Origin: Steromphala cineraria
Lineage: Eukaryota > Mollusca > Gastropoda > Trochida > Trochidae
Direction of reading: 5' to 3'
Assembly (NCBI GenBank): GCA_916613615.1
Contig: OU744723.1
Location: 64,364,239 to 64,428,238, forward strand
Length of the DNA stretch: 64,000 nucleotides
The notes below the pieces were generated by a model. The model was not told the DNA's origin. It made no database searches and worked only from the letters and a program-made list of their open reading frames with translations. Below, in pieces: positions 47,236-59,549 of the stretch (the first letter of the stretch is position 1; each line of letters starts with the position of its first letter). Made by a program: the position numbers and the translations under genes.

Positions 47236-47918
47236 ATTGACCTCAGGAAACATATAATTAACAGCTAGCATATTCATCTTGATATCAGTGTTTTCACATA
47301 AATTGATAAAGGCCCAAGCTTAAAAGAGGCTGATGATTTTGACTGCTGAAACAGCATGAAATAATCAAAACTCTATTTTATACAATGTCTGTTACATGTT
47401 ATTACCTAAGATTCAAGGGAAAGTCGGAACACCAATATTCATCAAAGATAACCACCTTTTCTACCAAAACAAAACATACATTGTATCTTATCAGGTTCAT
47501 AAAACACTACCATTCTTTAGAGAATAGTTCCCATCATCACTTGAATTATTAAACTTCATAACCTACTATGCCTTATTATGTACTCTTCATACGATATCAA
47601 GATTTGAATTCAACAGATGAAGAAAATCATGTAGGGAATGAGTAATGCATATGAAAATTGCATCAATAAAACTATTGTTTTACTACAAATGACAATAAGG
47701 AATTGACCTGATTTCTTATTCCCATTGACAAACACAAGTTGCAACATTCCATACAGCATCCAACATGAATAGTTTACATGACACTAATAATTCACATCTT
47801 GCATGCCGACACAGCATTTTTCAAGAAAGTAGATGAGCTTGTACATAAAGATTTTTGGTTTCCATTGATCCCACCGGAAACTTCAGATTGCAAGCTCTGT
47901 TATTGATCCTTTAATGCC
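47236..47918. other. No feature recognised
   Basis: AT-rich unique-looking sequence. Confidence 0.45.
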
Positions 47919-48180
47919 GGCACCACAGAATACAGGTTTGATCCCGGCACCATAGAATACAGGATTGATACTGGCACCACAGAATACAGGATTGATACTG
48001 GCACCACAGAATACAGGATTGATACTGGCACCGCAGAAAACAGGTAGGATCACTGCACCACAGAATACAGGATTGATACTGGCACCACAGAATACAGGAT
48101 TGATACTGGCACCGCAGAATACAGGTAGGATCACTGCACCACAGAATACAGGATTGATACTGGCACCACAGAATACAGGT
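47919..48180. repeat. 27-bp minisatellite, about ten copies
   Basis: The unit is GGCACCACAGAATACAGGAT TGATACT; variants with CACCGCAGAA or AGGTAGGATCACTGCACC recur every three units (48020-48060, 48105-48140), a small higher-order pattern. Nine-residue frames are open on both strands and are not judged genes. Confidence 0.93.
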
Positions 48181-48284
48181 CAAAATAATTATTCCCCCCA
48201 TAGACATTTGTTCTCACACCATGAGAATTGACATGTCAGAAACATTATCGACTCCAGTGAAAATCTGTCAGTGAGTTTATTGAT

Positions 48285-48535
48285 GTTCCTTGCTGACTCA
48301 ATACAGAAAATTGATAAAACAATTTTACATCAAAAGCTGGTTTTAAAATATTCATTAATAAATAACTTATTTCTCACCACCTCGATACAGAAAATTAATA
48401 CAACAATTTCACATCAAAAGGTGGCTTTAAAATATTCATTTATACGCTACTTATTTCTCACCAGAAACCATGTAACACAACAATTTCATATCAAAAGGTG
48501 GTTTTAAAATATTCATTTATACCTTTGAATCTCCT
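48285..48535. repeat. Three imperfect direct repeats of about 90 bp
   Basis: Each has ATACAGAAAATT or CATGTAACACAACAATTTCA, then CATCAAAAG.TGG.TTTAAAA and TATTCATT, spaced about 85-90 bp. Confidence 0.75.
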
Positions 48536-49209
48536 TTTTAATATTCACAAAGTTGTGAGACACTGAAAACTAACATTTATTATCATTCTTAACTTCACCA
48601 GCAAAAACCTCACATCAAAACAAGCCACAAAAGGCTTTCATTGGTCCATTAATGCACAATCCCGTAACACACTTATACATAGGCCGCTGTAGATCATATG
48701 CAGATAACGGTTTGGCATTTAGCTATAACAATTATGTCAAGGCAAGTCAGAAGTAAGTCATATCACACCTCATTAACTCCATACTGGGTGATAAACACTA
48801 TTATCCTTGTAACAAAAGCACTGAAGGCTAAAAATGAAAGAATTTGAAACTTGATTGATTGCCAAAGGGCAATTGCTTCATCTTGTGACTGTCAAGACTT
48901 CCTTCAAATATCAGCTGAAATTCTTGTTTAAAGAGATGATCATAACTGATAGGGGTAATGATGACATAGACGTAGATCAAATCACACCCTTGTAATAAAA
49001 GCATGATAGTGATTGATGCATACACGCAACTTGACAAGTACGTTAAAATTCTTTTTTCAAATGATGTACTCCTATCATATCTAAGTTTCATTGAGCAATG
49101 CCAGTTAGTAAACTTGTTTCAGTTTAGGATTTTGTTGCGGGTATTTTGCCAATACTTTTATGAGTGCACCATCTTATCTCTCAAAACTTCTAGTACATTA
49201 TAAGAGAGT
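48536..49209. other. No feature recognised
   Basis: AT-rich unique-looking sequence. Confidence 0.45.
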
Positions 49210-49800
49210 CAGATCGGCCTCCGCTATCAGGACAAAAATCTTCTGTTTGAGCCTCAAGTTAAGAGTGTTCACTATTGCACCAGATCATTCGCCTATGCGG
49301 CCTCCACAGCTTAGATGATCTTCCCCAAACCCTTCGTGACTGCAGTGACTTTTCTATCTTCAGTGCTCCAGATAATTTGTTGGCCTATTGAGTATTTACT
49401 CCCTGTTTTAAAAACAATTGAGTAAACTTGATTTTGAGAGAGTACTGAGTGAAATTGTACTCCTCAGATTTCTGGCAATTGGGTATTTTTGTTTAAAAAT
49501 TAGATTGTACACTCACAATTCTTCATTCTTATTTTCTACCAAGATAACTGTGTTATTATCTTAAATGTATATTGAACATGTTGAAATCAATAAATGTAGT
49601 TATTCAATCTTGTAATGTCTTTTGAAAATGTCTGCGTATCTGTACTCTCAGTTTTCTTATCAATTACGTTTTCAACGATTTTAGTGCGTAAAATACGCAG
49701 ATACGCAGCTTATCTGGAGCACTGTATCTTTCAAACACAGTTGAAAACTCACCTCTTTCAGAAGTCTCTAAAACTTCTAATACAGAAAATAATTGTTACG
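49210..49800 (+). pseudogene. Retrotransposon C-terminal tail, split by a TIR element
   Basis: Plus-strand reading KNLLFEPQVKSVHYCTRSFA, YAASTA, DLPQTLRDCSDFSIF before 49360 and TQLKTHLFQKSLK after 49728 fits the end of CR1/Jockey-like non-LTR elements, where R.F..AA...WN.LP...R....F...LK..LF is typical. A frameshift/stop lies where WN should be. The downstream GTGCAATAC stretch matches 3640-3955. It is a dead fragment, of another copy than 23894-24700. Confidence 0.7.
49361..49728. mobile_element. 368-bp TIR element in the retrotransposon tail
   Basis: CAGTGCTCCAGATAA on the left is inverted as TTATCTGGAGCACTG on the right. TATCTT flanks both ends. Taking out the element and one TATCTT restores the frame across the insertion point. 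CAGTG ends suggest a hAT-like element, but the visible duplication is only six bases. Confidence 0.82.
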
Positions 49801-49939
49801 TACGGAAAGTTGCGAGAATTACCAAAGCTTGAAAAAAGTAGAACCGGCAATTGTGCAATACGGAATTTACCGTGCAATACGGAATTTGAAGACGTATTCC
49901 GTATTGCACCCTTGTATTACTATCCTAAGATTACATGAG

Positions 49940-52181
49940 CAGGGTTGTCAAAAAGAATTTGAGTAGAAGGCAGAATGAATAAAGTAACAGGCACCTTTAC
50001 TGAAGATCCGACTTGCCATAGGCAAGTCGGCCGACGGACGAAGGCCGGAGTGGGGGAGAGAACGAGAGGGGGCATTGTCCCCTCTCGTTGGTGGGGGTCC
50101 GGGGGGCCTCCCCCGGGAGATTTTTGAAAATTGTATGCTCTTAGATGCAATTTTAGGTACTCTTGGCAGGTAAATGACACTGCCAAAATGTTAATTTCAC
50201 AGACTATGTTTACTATAATTTTTTAAATTTTCTTGGATTTTTCTACAGGAAAATATTTCATCACAGACAATATGTACAGTGGTTTTGATGGATACTTCAA
50301 CAACAGGTCAATTGTCCTGAAGTTAAATTTACAGGTCATTTCTGAAACCTTCAGGCCACACTCTACAAGTCTAATTGGCAATTTTAATTAAGAGTTTTAG
50401 ACCGAAAAAAAAACAGTCTTGTAATGAATAAAAAATACTTTCAGGTCCTGGTGTCAAGTGTTTTATTTTATCTGACACTCAGACAGTCAAGAACAACTTT
50501 TCTATAATAATATAATAAATTCCCTTCATATTTAACAAACCAGCACATATTTACATTACATTACCAAACTCTGACAGTCCGAGTCTAGAACTTCTTAAAT
50601 ACATTTTAAACCTTTGCTTTGAAATATAATAATTCTCTTCATATTTCACAACTTGAAAAGAGAGTGATATTATCAAGGACTGATTACTGAAACAATAAAA
50701 TCTCAAACAGTCTTAAGTGCAATAACAACAGCACATATAATCTTACCAACCACTGCAAGTCTAGAAAATTTTCAAATACAACTTATGATTTATACTTCAT
50801 TTTATATTTCACAAAAACCTAAGGGAATCAATGGTCTTGTCAGATTGAGCCTGGCAACTAAACCAAACTCTCAAAAACAGTGGACAGGAAGTGTGGAATA
50901 ATAACAGCACATATCATGATATTTACACAATCAACATCAGATATAGAAACTATTCAAATACAGTTACAGCTTTGCTTTAAATCAGATTATAATTAATTCA
51001 CTTCATAAATTAATTCACAAAATTTTTAGAGAGTGATATTATCAGAGACTGGTTACTGAAACAAGTCTGATGAAAGTGCAATAATAACAGCATATAGGCC
51101 TACCGTTTCCTCCCGGGTATAAGACTAGGGGGCCCGGCAAACAAATATCTTGAAAATAGGGGTATGGGCTTTAAACCGCGAGAGACCAAGAAATTAATCA
51201 TTGATGCGAGTTGCGTTTAAAATTGACATCGATACTTCTTAAATATCAAATGGCACTTTTTTCAGACGTATATTATTAAAAAGAATGATAAAAGAAATTG
51301 TAAATGCTAACTTACATTGTTTGTTGTTTGTTTTAATCAGATTACATACCGGTAATATTATTCTCATGAAAAACGAACGTGAATACTCAGTCGACAGCTT
51401 TTGCTGCATGTGTTTACGAGTAGAGAAATTTTTGTTACAAGACTTTTCATTGGCCCAGAAATGTAGGTCAACCAATCAGCAAGTCGATTTGAAAACGATG
51501 TTTGATGCTGAAACGTGGTTGTAATAAATTCATGACAACATATTGTAATACAATATTAAATGTCTAAATATTCACATATTTGTAAAACATATTCGATATA
51601 TTACATTTTTCAAAACAACATGCAGTTAATTGAAATATTGACTGATTTAAAATTCGAAGAAAAACTAGCATAAATTTAATAAATTATGATACTGACCACG
51701 AAAGATTATCATATAATGTTATTTGTCGTCAAGAAATTACAATTGAGATTCCAAGTACAGTGAAACAACGTGCTTTCGCGAAAATATTTTTGACAAGATA
51801 TCTTTGAACTCTGATTAAATATGATAAATAAGTTTGGAAATATACCATAATAAACATTTAAAATGGATAACAAGCCTTATGAAGCGATAGTTCTTGATAA
51901 TATTTTGGGAATCAAATATTTCGATTTTCGATCGCTGAAACAAGTGAAGCCACATACATGAGAGACGCCAGGTGAAATGTATCGGTCCTTTGTCGGAATT
52001 TGTTTATAATAACATCTCTGCTTGACGTATCTTTTAACACTTGAATGTGTTCTGGCATGATAAGATACCATGTCAATTAATCATTTTTGGTAAAAAGATC
52101 ATCTACAGAATTTGTAGACGGCGATAAAACACAAGTAGACGGCGAAATCGCCGGTCGCCGGCACATTTTGACAACCCTGCA
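49940..52181. mobile_element. 2.24-kb TIR element (CAGGGTTGTCAAAA ends)
   Basis: CAGGGTTGTCAAAA at the left is inverted as TTTTGACAACCCTG at the right, and CATGAG flanks both ends. Near the left end is CCGACTTGCCATAGGCAAGT CGG, a hairpin, with GC-rich GGGGGTCCGGGGGGCCTCCC; near 51110 is CTCCCGGGTATAAGACTAGG. No transposase frame is visible. hAT-like by end sequence only. Confidence 0.8.
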
Positions 52182-53540
52182 TGAGTATATAATAAAGTTA
52201 AGAGATGTTTATTTCAAACACAATATATGACACCATCCACAACATTATGACACTCAGATACTAAAACTATAAGATTCTGTTGTCTTAACAAGCTTAACAA
52301 GATTCTATTATTGGTAGAAACAAGTTGATTGTAATTGAGCTCCCTCAGCTTAAAGGCAAGCTAATTAACCTAATCAATGTAATTAACTTAATGATAGCTG
52401 ACCAGATGTTTACATGGGAGGGAAATTGAACTGGCATTAAAGGGGAACTAGTACTTTGAGGCTTTCACACCTAATTGACCAACAGTTACGTAATGCCATA
52501 GCCGAGGAAAGAGGTCACGTGACACGGACTAGGCGCCGGCCAAACGAGGTGCGGTCATTGTGACGGGGGAATTCCCCTTTATGACATGCGGTCGTTGATT
52601 GGCTGAATCATTATCTTGTTCCTATCGAGCAATGAGCTATTTTGTCTTAGAGAAATGTTTTCGAATCTAAAATGACACAGCGGAATAGAATTGAACAATC
52701 ATTATGTTTTATCAGATGAAACAAAATTAACACTCATTGCCGTGTAGCTCCAGATTTTAAAATTCTGTATAGTATAGTTTTGTAACCAAAATGTTTTATA
52801 AATCTTCATTTATGCTTAAGTAACATCACAACAGTACAGTATTGAATAAGTTGGTTTAAACATATATATGCATGTTAAGGTGATCGGAAAAAAAGTAACA
52901 GGAAAAGAAGTAATGTTAATCATACATGAAATAGGATACGCAAACAACCAATAGGCTTATTCAAATGCGTGTCCTTCAGAAAACAAAGATAATTTGCGGA
53001 TAATAACATCATATCGATGAACACAATCCGTACATAGGTAACAATTTAAAAAATAGTTTTTAAAGAGATAACTCATTTTAGAATATAATCCGTCTTGAAT
53101 AACTTCAACAAAATATACTTGTTTTGAACTGGCAGAATCCTCTTCTTACATGTGAGTGCACCCGTTCAATTGTGTAGTTTTTTAAGATAGCAGAATAATT
53201 AGCTATTATCCTACGGCAATGTTCTAATTTTCTGGCTGCAGCCTCCGATAAAAAAATAAATCAAAGTTAAGTCAAGAGAGTATATTACTCTTGTTGATAA
53301 ATTGGTGTAATAGTTAAATGTTACTGTTTTCCCAGATAGTCAGATAGATAGTTGCCGAATAAAATCATCCTTATGTCAAATCAACTTCAATACTAGGCAT
53401 ACCAAGCAACATCTGCAAACTTATTACGTACCAAAAATTAAAACATTCGCTCATATATCTTCGTGAGTTTATCATGAGGTAATGGACACTTTTTAGAGTT
53501 CAATATCACATGCCAAGTCGATGAAAAATGTCCGTATAGG
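52182..53540. other. Unique-looking region with one possible small MITE
   Basis: TTAAAGGGGAACTAGTACTT at 52438 and GGGGGAATTCCCCTTTATG at 52563 could be ends of a 145-bp element. The enclosed part is GC-rich for this window (GGCGCCGGCC). Otherwise nothing. Confidence 0.35.
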
Positions 53541-53594
53541 ATAAAAGGTTGATTATAAGATTATAGGTAAAAAAGTACCAGAAAAAAAAGTCCT

Positions 53595-54023
53595 TTAAAG
53601 GGACCATTCGAGCGGGGTATTTTTTGTGGAAACGAAATTCAGGAGGACTTGCCTGTTTACAGTTATAAATGATTTTTACATGATAATTTCACACTTTATT
53701 TCAATTATGTTTGTAAGGTTAGCATTGCAGTTGTTAAAGATTAAACAATTTGCCAAAGAATAAAGTGTATCGCTCGAAAATTAAAAACATCGTGAAATGA
53801 AGCCAATCTTCGAAGCTACGATCGTGGAATGCATTATTACGACAAAATGTTGTTGTAACTGGTAACTTTTATTATGAATTATTTGTGAATATACTTCTCT
53901 AATATCAGTCAAGTAATTGTTTCTTTATTTTATCAATGAATAAGCATAATACAGCACATTTGTTTTCTCGGAATGCTAACGTTTCAAAATGGCGGACGAA
54001 ACGCGGTCGAGTGGTGCCTTTAA
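53595..54023. mobile_element. 429-bp TTAA-flanked MITE, second family
   Basis: TTAA then AGGGACCATTCGAGCGGGG; the other end is inverted GGTCGAGTGGTGCCT then TTAA. Same target type as the AGGGGCAGTAGCAC family but different ends. ATGGCGGACGAAACG lies near the right end. Confidence 0.8.
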
Positions 54024-54384
54024 CGTAAAAAACGATTACATTGATCTTGACATAAAAGTTTTTGTAAAGAATGCATCCTTGAGTATTAATAATTGAAAAC
54101 TATGTTTGTTTTAACTGAGAAAGTAATCTTTGCAATTGATATTGTAAAGAAAGTATGAAGTGTTTATGTATAATGACTTTAAATACATGGATTAAATTAT
54201 TAAATTTAACCAAGAAGGATGTTACGATAACTAATTAAGGATTAAAATTGAGAGCTTATTATTGCATTGAAGAACTCAACGACTTGAATATGTGATTTTA
54301 GCTGACTGGATCAAAGCAGTTCTGCGTTGTCATGTGAGTTTAGCTGAGTTAATCAAAGAAGGCTACTCTATCAGGAGATGCGAG

Positions 54385-54475
54385 AACTAACAATGTTTGC
54401 GAACGGTGGAACACCAAGTTCTTCAACTTGGTTGGGCACGACCACCAAAGTGCCTGGCGAACCATCGATTGGTTC
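54385..54475 (+). other. Hairpin-rich segment, possible structured RNA
   Basis: CCAAGTTCTTCAACTTGG is a 7-bp stem with CTTC loop. GGCACGACCACCAAAGTGCC directly follows as a second stem, and GCGAACGGTGG / CTGGCGAACCA flank them. GC content is high for the surroundings. No known RNA family recognised. Confidence 0.3.
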
Positions 54476-55064
54476 AAAAATTATAAATTTGTTGATGTTA
54501 TGTTGAAATATTAATGTGATTCAGAAATGTCACAAATATCTCAATATCATAAATGTATGTTGAATCATATACAAAGTACATGTAAATAAACTTTAATCAA
54601 ATCTTTGGGTTTTTCAAATAGGACTTTTTTCCTAGGACTTTTTTACAGAACACCGATTATAACCTTTCATAAAGATTTTTTTTATGAATGTGCGTTGCTG
54701 TTGTTAAATTGAGTTAAGATTTAATCTTTGTCTAAATGTTTCAAATAGATCAAATATTTATCATCTTTCTTTAGGAGGTATCATAAACAGTAATGTCTCT
54801 ACGGATTTCAGGCAGTGAAATAAACAGGATTATTTTTACTTGTTTAATTGTGAGGATAATAAAATACATCGCTGATATTTGTAATCACTGTAATCACACC
54901 CAATACGTTGATAAAATATACATCTCGTTAGTACCACCTTATCTATCTCTGTAATTTTCTTTTATGACGACCGGACACCTGTCATTTTATACGTTGTGTA
55001 TCTATAGCAATGAAAGTGTGAAATGTCTAGTCGTATGACGTAAACAGTGACATAACTGTCCGGG

Positions 55065-55258
55065 CACTAACTAACTTGTCATCACAACAGGCGACAGATT
55101 GTCTGGCCTAGTGACCAACGAATTTGTACATAACAGTGACCGCCGACTGTCTTGGTATCTTACTGCAGACCGAATGTCTAGACTAGTGACTACTAACGTA
55201 TTCGTACATGGCAGTGACCGCCAATTGTCCTGGCACCTTTCTGCAGACAAAATGTTAA
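55065..55258. repeat. Two direct repeats of about 100 bp
   Basis: ACAGTGACCGCCGACTGTCT and GCAGTGACCGCCAATTGTCC follow parallel text (GACTAGTGAC / GCCTAGTGACCAACGAATTTG, TTACTGCAGACCGAATGTCT). The flanks, 54666-55064 and 55259-56500, show nothing more than a poly-C run at 55441-55450. Confidence 0.7.
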
Positions 55259-56514
55259 CCAATGATATTGAAGAATAATATCCGACCAATGAAAAGAAGA
55301 AAAAGAATGTAAATTTATTTCATAGGACTCCCCTTCATCACTATATGTTAAACCTTGATGGATCATGTATGATGTTAACAAATGCAGCGGATCATATACA
55401 TGGATACTTCTAGACGGTATGTTTTTTTCTTAAGGAAATACCCCCCCCCCAACTTCATTCAATATTTCGTACAAAAATATGATAAGATGAAAGAGAAGCA
55501 ACCATACCTTTGTGTAGGTTTATTCGTAGAGGAAACGGGTTCATAGATGTGATTTTTACAGATTCGTAATGAAAAACAGTTTCGTATAGAGTGACTAATT
55601 GTGAAATAAGTTCATATAAGCAATACATTATCATTGTAAATTGTACATCCAATGTATCGATGAATCGACGATCGATGTAATGTCTTGTATAAATAAACTG
55701 AGTAGATACTTTGTAAATATTACATCAAAGTATATAATATATATTCACAAAATTTGAAGACCTCTACGAACATTTTTATCTACGAAACCGCTGGTTCCCC
55801 ATAGCATGCTAGACTAGGCTGCTGCGCAGTTAAAATAGCGCAGAGTAGGCAGCTCGCTGATCGAGATTTACGACCCTCTCGGGGCCTCGATAATAAAACA
55901 CTGGAAGTGAAAAATTGAAGTTGGAGACCCCCTTTAATCATTCATGATACATGTAGTCATTACATAAGGAGGGATTGGAAAGGTATTTATATGGCTACTT
56001 TCGGGATGCATAAAGAAGGGATTGCAATTAGACATAGACTTGACTTTGTATTTCTTAAATCAGATCGTAAGCTGCCCAAAACAACTTTTGAAATACACTG
56101 CCCCGGCCAACAGGTCTGAACACTGCAACCACAACTATGTTCATATATTCTCAAAACCAGAAACAAGTGCTTGAAGCAAGAAATTTGAAAGCACAGACTT
56201 GACATTTAGAATTTAGCTTATTAAATCAATTGGTTTTGGGTTACTGCTATCTTCAATGATAATGAACATACAACTAGAAATATGTCTTTTACATGGAATT
56301 TTTAAATAAAATGATGGATTAATCTTAAACTTCATACCCAAGAAAATTATTCTTTATCACCATCATCGACACCATCACCATAATCACATGATAATAGATA
56401 ACCTCAAAACAGCTTTTTTTTAAATTTTCTTTATATGAAAACTTCAAAACTTTCCTGTGACTTAGAATGCCAGAAGATCATTATCCAAATACATATGTAC
56501 ATTCCAATTGCCCG

Positions 56515-56775
56515 GCTTACAAAGTCATCATCATCATCATCCATATCATATTGAATTCTTATTGTTAAGTTTTACATGTATCATGTCATGCTCTGTCGGA
56601 TGTAAGGAGAATTCCCTTCTGGGTGATAAAGTGTTATCTTATCTTATCTTATCTTATCTTATCTTATCTTATCTTATCACCACCAACATCATTATCATTA
56701 TCATCATCATCATCACAATCATCATCATCATCCATATCACCACCGACACCATCACCATCATCATTATCATCTATG
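56515..56775. repeat. Microsatellites: (ATC)n and (CTTAT)n
   Basis: ATC/CAT triplets at 56524-56542 and 56690-56770, with eight to nine units of TTATC at 56634-56680. Confidence 0.95.
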
Positions 56776-56804
56776 GATTTAGACTGAAAATCGTTATCTA
56801 TATG

Positions 56805-57092
56805 TACCGTATTTCCTTAATTACACGCTTGGCGTCTATTATTTTCAAAAGGTCAACATCATAGGCGTCTATTTGAGGCAGGCTTCTATTCAAGGCAGGC
56901 GTCTATTTCGCAAAAAGCGAAACCGTTTAGACTATTTTGTAACAAAATCAGATAATTTAACAAAAATGTAGCGTTTTTATATATAAAACTTGGTTTACGC
57001 GGCGTTTAATTAAGGCAGGCGTTTATTATTTTCAGAAAGTCTTATGCAAGGGCGTCTATTCAAGGCAGGCGTGTAATTAAGGAAATACGGTA
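56805..57092. mobile_element. 288-bp TA-flanked MITE (mariner/pogo style)
   Basis: TACCGTATTTCCTTAATTAC ACGC at the left is perfectly inverted at the right (GCGTGTAATTAAGGAAATAC GGTA). Inside, GGCGTCTATT and AAGGCAGGCG repeat on both sides. TA flanks fit the Tc1/mariner/pogo group. Confidence 0.88.
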
Positions 57093-57384
57093 TATGTGAA
57101 ACCTGAAACAAACAACCAGCCTAGAAAGAAATACAGATTATTATCATCATCAACATAGAAGAAAAGATAATCTCAAAACCTCTCTACGTAAACACTTCCC
57201 TTGTTTATGTATGTTGACTGCAGATCATTACTTAAATACATGTGAAGCCCAAAACAAATGTCCAGCTTAAAGAGTAAGACAGAGTCAACACAACACTGAC
57301 AGTCAGCTAATGTAATAATCCCCCATCAGCTCTTCTGCTGTAACAGCGAACATACAGAGCTTTCTAACGATTAACCATCTAAGG

Positions 57385-57520
57385 ACGAATATTTTATGGA
57401 TAACAACTTCTTTATTCTGAGTACACGACGTTTCGATACAGCTTCTTGTATCGTTTTCAAGCAAGTTGTTATCCATCAAATATACGTCCTTATTTGACTT
57501 CCAACTTCTAAATGCCACTC
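57385..57520 (-). mobile_element. Fold-back element of the GATGGATAACAACTT family, copy 2
   Basis: AAGGACGAATATTTTATGGA TAACAACTTC pairs with inverted GTTGTTATCCATCAAATATA CGTCCTTA. The loop contains CGACGTTTCGATACAGCTTC TTGTATCG. TTCCAACTTCTAAATGCC follows, as at 34480. Confidence 0.75.
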
Positions 57521-57582
57521 ACAGAAGTGATTAACCATCTTCCTACTCAAAGCCTACAACGCCAGTTTCTCAACTGTCATTT

Positions 57583-57685
57583 TAGGCCTCGCTGCAGACC
57601 CTTTACTTTTCTGTGCTGCTAAAGTGCCCCTACAGGCTAGAGAGCAAGCACAGAAAACAGAAAGGGTCAGCAGCAGGCTCTTTGT
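57583..57685. repeat. Imperfect inverted repeat
   Basis: GCAGACCCTTTACTTTTCTG TGCTG pairs with CAGCACAGAAAACAGAAAGG-like inverted text about 60 bp on, around GGCTAGAGAGCAAGC. Not assigned to a family. Confidence 0.45.
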
Positions 57686-57699
57686 AGGAAGATGACAAT

Positions 57700-58320
57700 A
57701 AACATATTTTCCCTCAGTATGCAATGTTGCATTTAGATATCTCAACAAATGAGCCAATTGGCTCACACACCTTCAGAAAGGAGCCAATCATATTCACAGA
57801 ACATCTCTTTTATTGATTAGAAAATTTCCATGGATATCGGTTCTCAAGTGAACTTCATTGAATGGTTTAACTGGTCTACTGTTGTTATTGTGCACTCTTT
57901 CATCCACTAGGCAAATATCATGATCACTAAGAAAGAATTCAGTTTCTGTTTATGTTTCATTCATCTCGGCAGAGTTTGGATCTTTCATAATTGATTTTTT
58001 ACAGTTTCCTAACTCTTATTTACCAGTATCCAGTTTTAATTTGATTTGACACGCTGCTTAGTGATAAAAGCACCAGAAAGGTTTATTCTCTGAGTTATAA
58101 GCGCACTGATTTTTTATAAGGTGCCAATTTATGAATATTTTAACAAGTCCAGTATATATACACACGCTAGATGCAAACCAGGCAGAACAGAAATTTTATT
58201 CTCAATTATAGTGACGTGTATCAAAATTTCGTAAAAAGTCACGTTTTGATAAATCACCTGTTTACAAAACAAATGCAAAAATTTGAATTTCACTACTTTT
58301 CAAAATATATGCCACCCTGA
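57700..58320. other. No feature recognised
   Basis: AT-rich unique-looking sequence. Confidence 0.45.
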
Positions 58321-58334
58321 AAAAACTAGATTAG

Positions 58335-59515
58335 CGTTTGCGGGATACCGCAAAAGCAGAGCAGCCCCGGAACTTTGGGTTTCGCCTTACCCTGTTCCGC
58401 CTTTTACAGGCCTCACCAAATTGGGAATTTTCTCGTGACCTTGACCTTTGACACTCAAGGTCACACAATCAATGAACACATTTCATTGAGTATAACATTA
58501 TTATAATGAAATAAAGTGTTAAAAATACAATTAATCCATTTTCTCCATATATGTTGACCTTGCTGTGACCTTGACCTTCGACAGTTAGTACCCAAAACTT
58601 TTTGAAAATGTTGTACTTCTCAAGAGATAATATATACAAAATCTAAACTTCATAGCACAAAAACTTTTCAAGTTATTGTGTTTACAAGGAATTGCACACA
58701 ATAATTGAACACTTTTTATTGAGTATAACAATCATGTATTGATTAAAAGTGATCATAGTTAAAATTAAGCATTTTCGCTAAACGATGCTTAAGTCATGAC
58801 CTTGCTGTGACCTTGACCTTTGACAGATTGTAGCCGAAACCTTTTCAAAATATTTTACTTTTCCAAGGATGATATATACCAATTTAGAGCTTCATAGCAC
58901 AAAAACTTTTCAAGTTACCGTGTTTACAAAGAATTTTGTGGTGATTTTATAACTCGTGACCTTGGACTTTGAACTTGAAAGTGAACATGTCATAATGATT
59001 CCCTGGAAGTATTAACATTTAGACATGTTCATGAGTTCTGAAAAGCTAAATGGGATAAAGTTATACCCCAATTTAGTGCATTTTGTAATAACTCATATCT
59101 CATGACCTTGACCTTTGACCTTCAAGGTCACACAATCATTGAACACTTTTTTTTGAGTATAACAATCATGTATTGATTAAAAGTGTTCATAGTTAAAATA
59201 AAGCATTTTCGCTAAAACATGCTTACGTCATGACCTTGCTGTGACCTTGACCTTTGACGGATTGTAGCCAAAACCTTTTCAAATTTTTTTACTTTTCCAA
59301 GGATGATATATACCAAGTTAGAGCTTCATAGCACAAAAACTTTTCAAGTTATCGCGTTTACAAGGAATTCTTAGTGTGAATACATAGCTCGTGACCTTGA
59401 CCTTTGACCTTGAAAGTGAACGTGTCAAAATCGTTCCCCCGAGGTATGAGGAGTAAGGTATGAATAAGAGTTCTGGAAAGCTTAGGGGAAAAAAGTTATA
59501 GCTAGTAGTACGAGT

Positions 59516-59549
<34 letters not shown>

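Larger units (their letters stand above)
53543..54665. mobile_element. Possible outer fold-back element
   Basis: AAAGGTTGATTATAAG and AAAAAAGTACCAGAAAAAAA AGTCC at 53543-53593 are loosely inverted at 54603-54665 (AGGACTTTTTTCCTAGGACT, TTATAACCTTT). The arms are low-complexity, so this is tentative. It would enclose the TTAA MITE at 53595-54023. Confidence 0.4.

Noticed and set aside
57385..57520. Hammerhead ribozyme, suggested by the GAAAC-containing loop
   Set aside because: The CUGANGA core needed for a hammerhead is not visible beside the GAAAC in any of the three copies.
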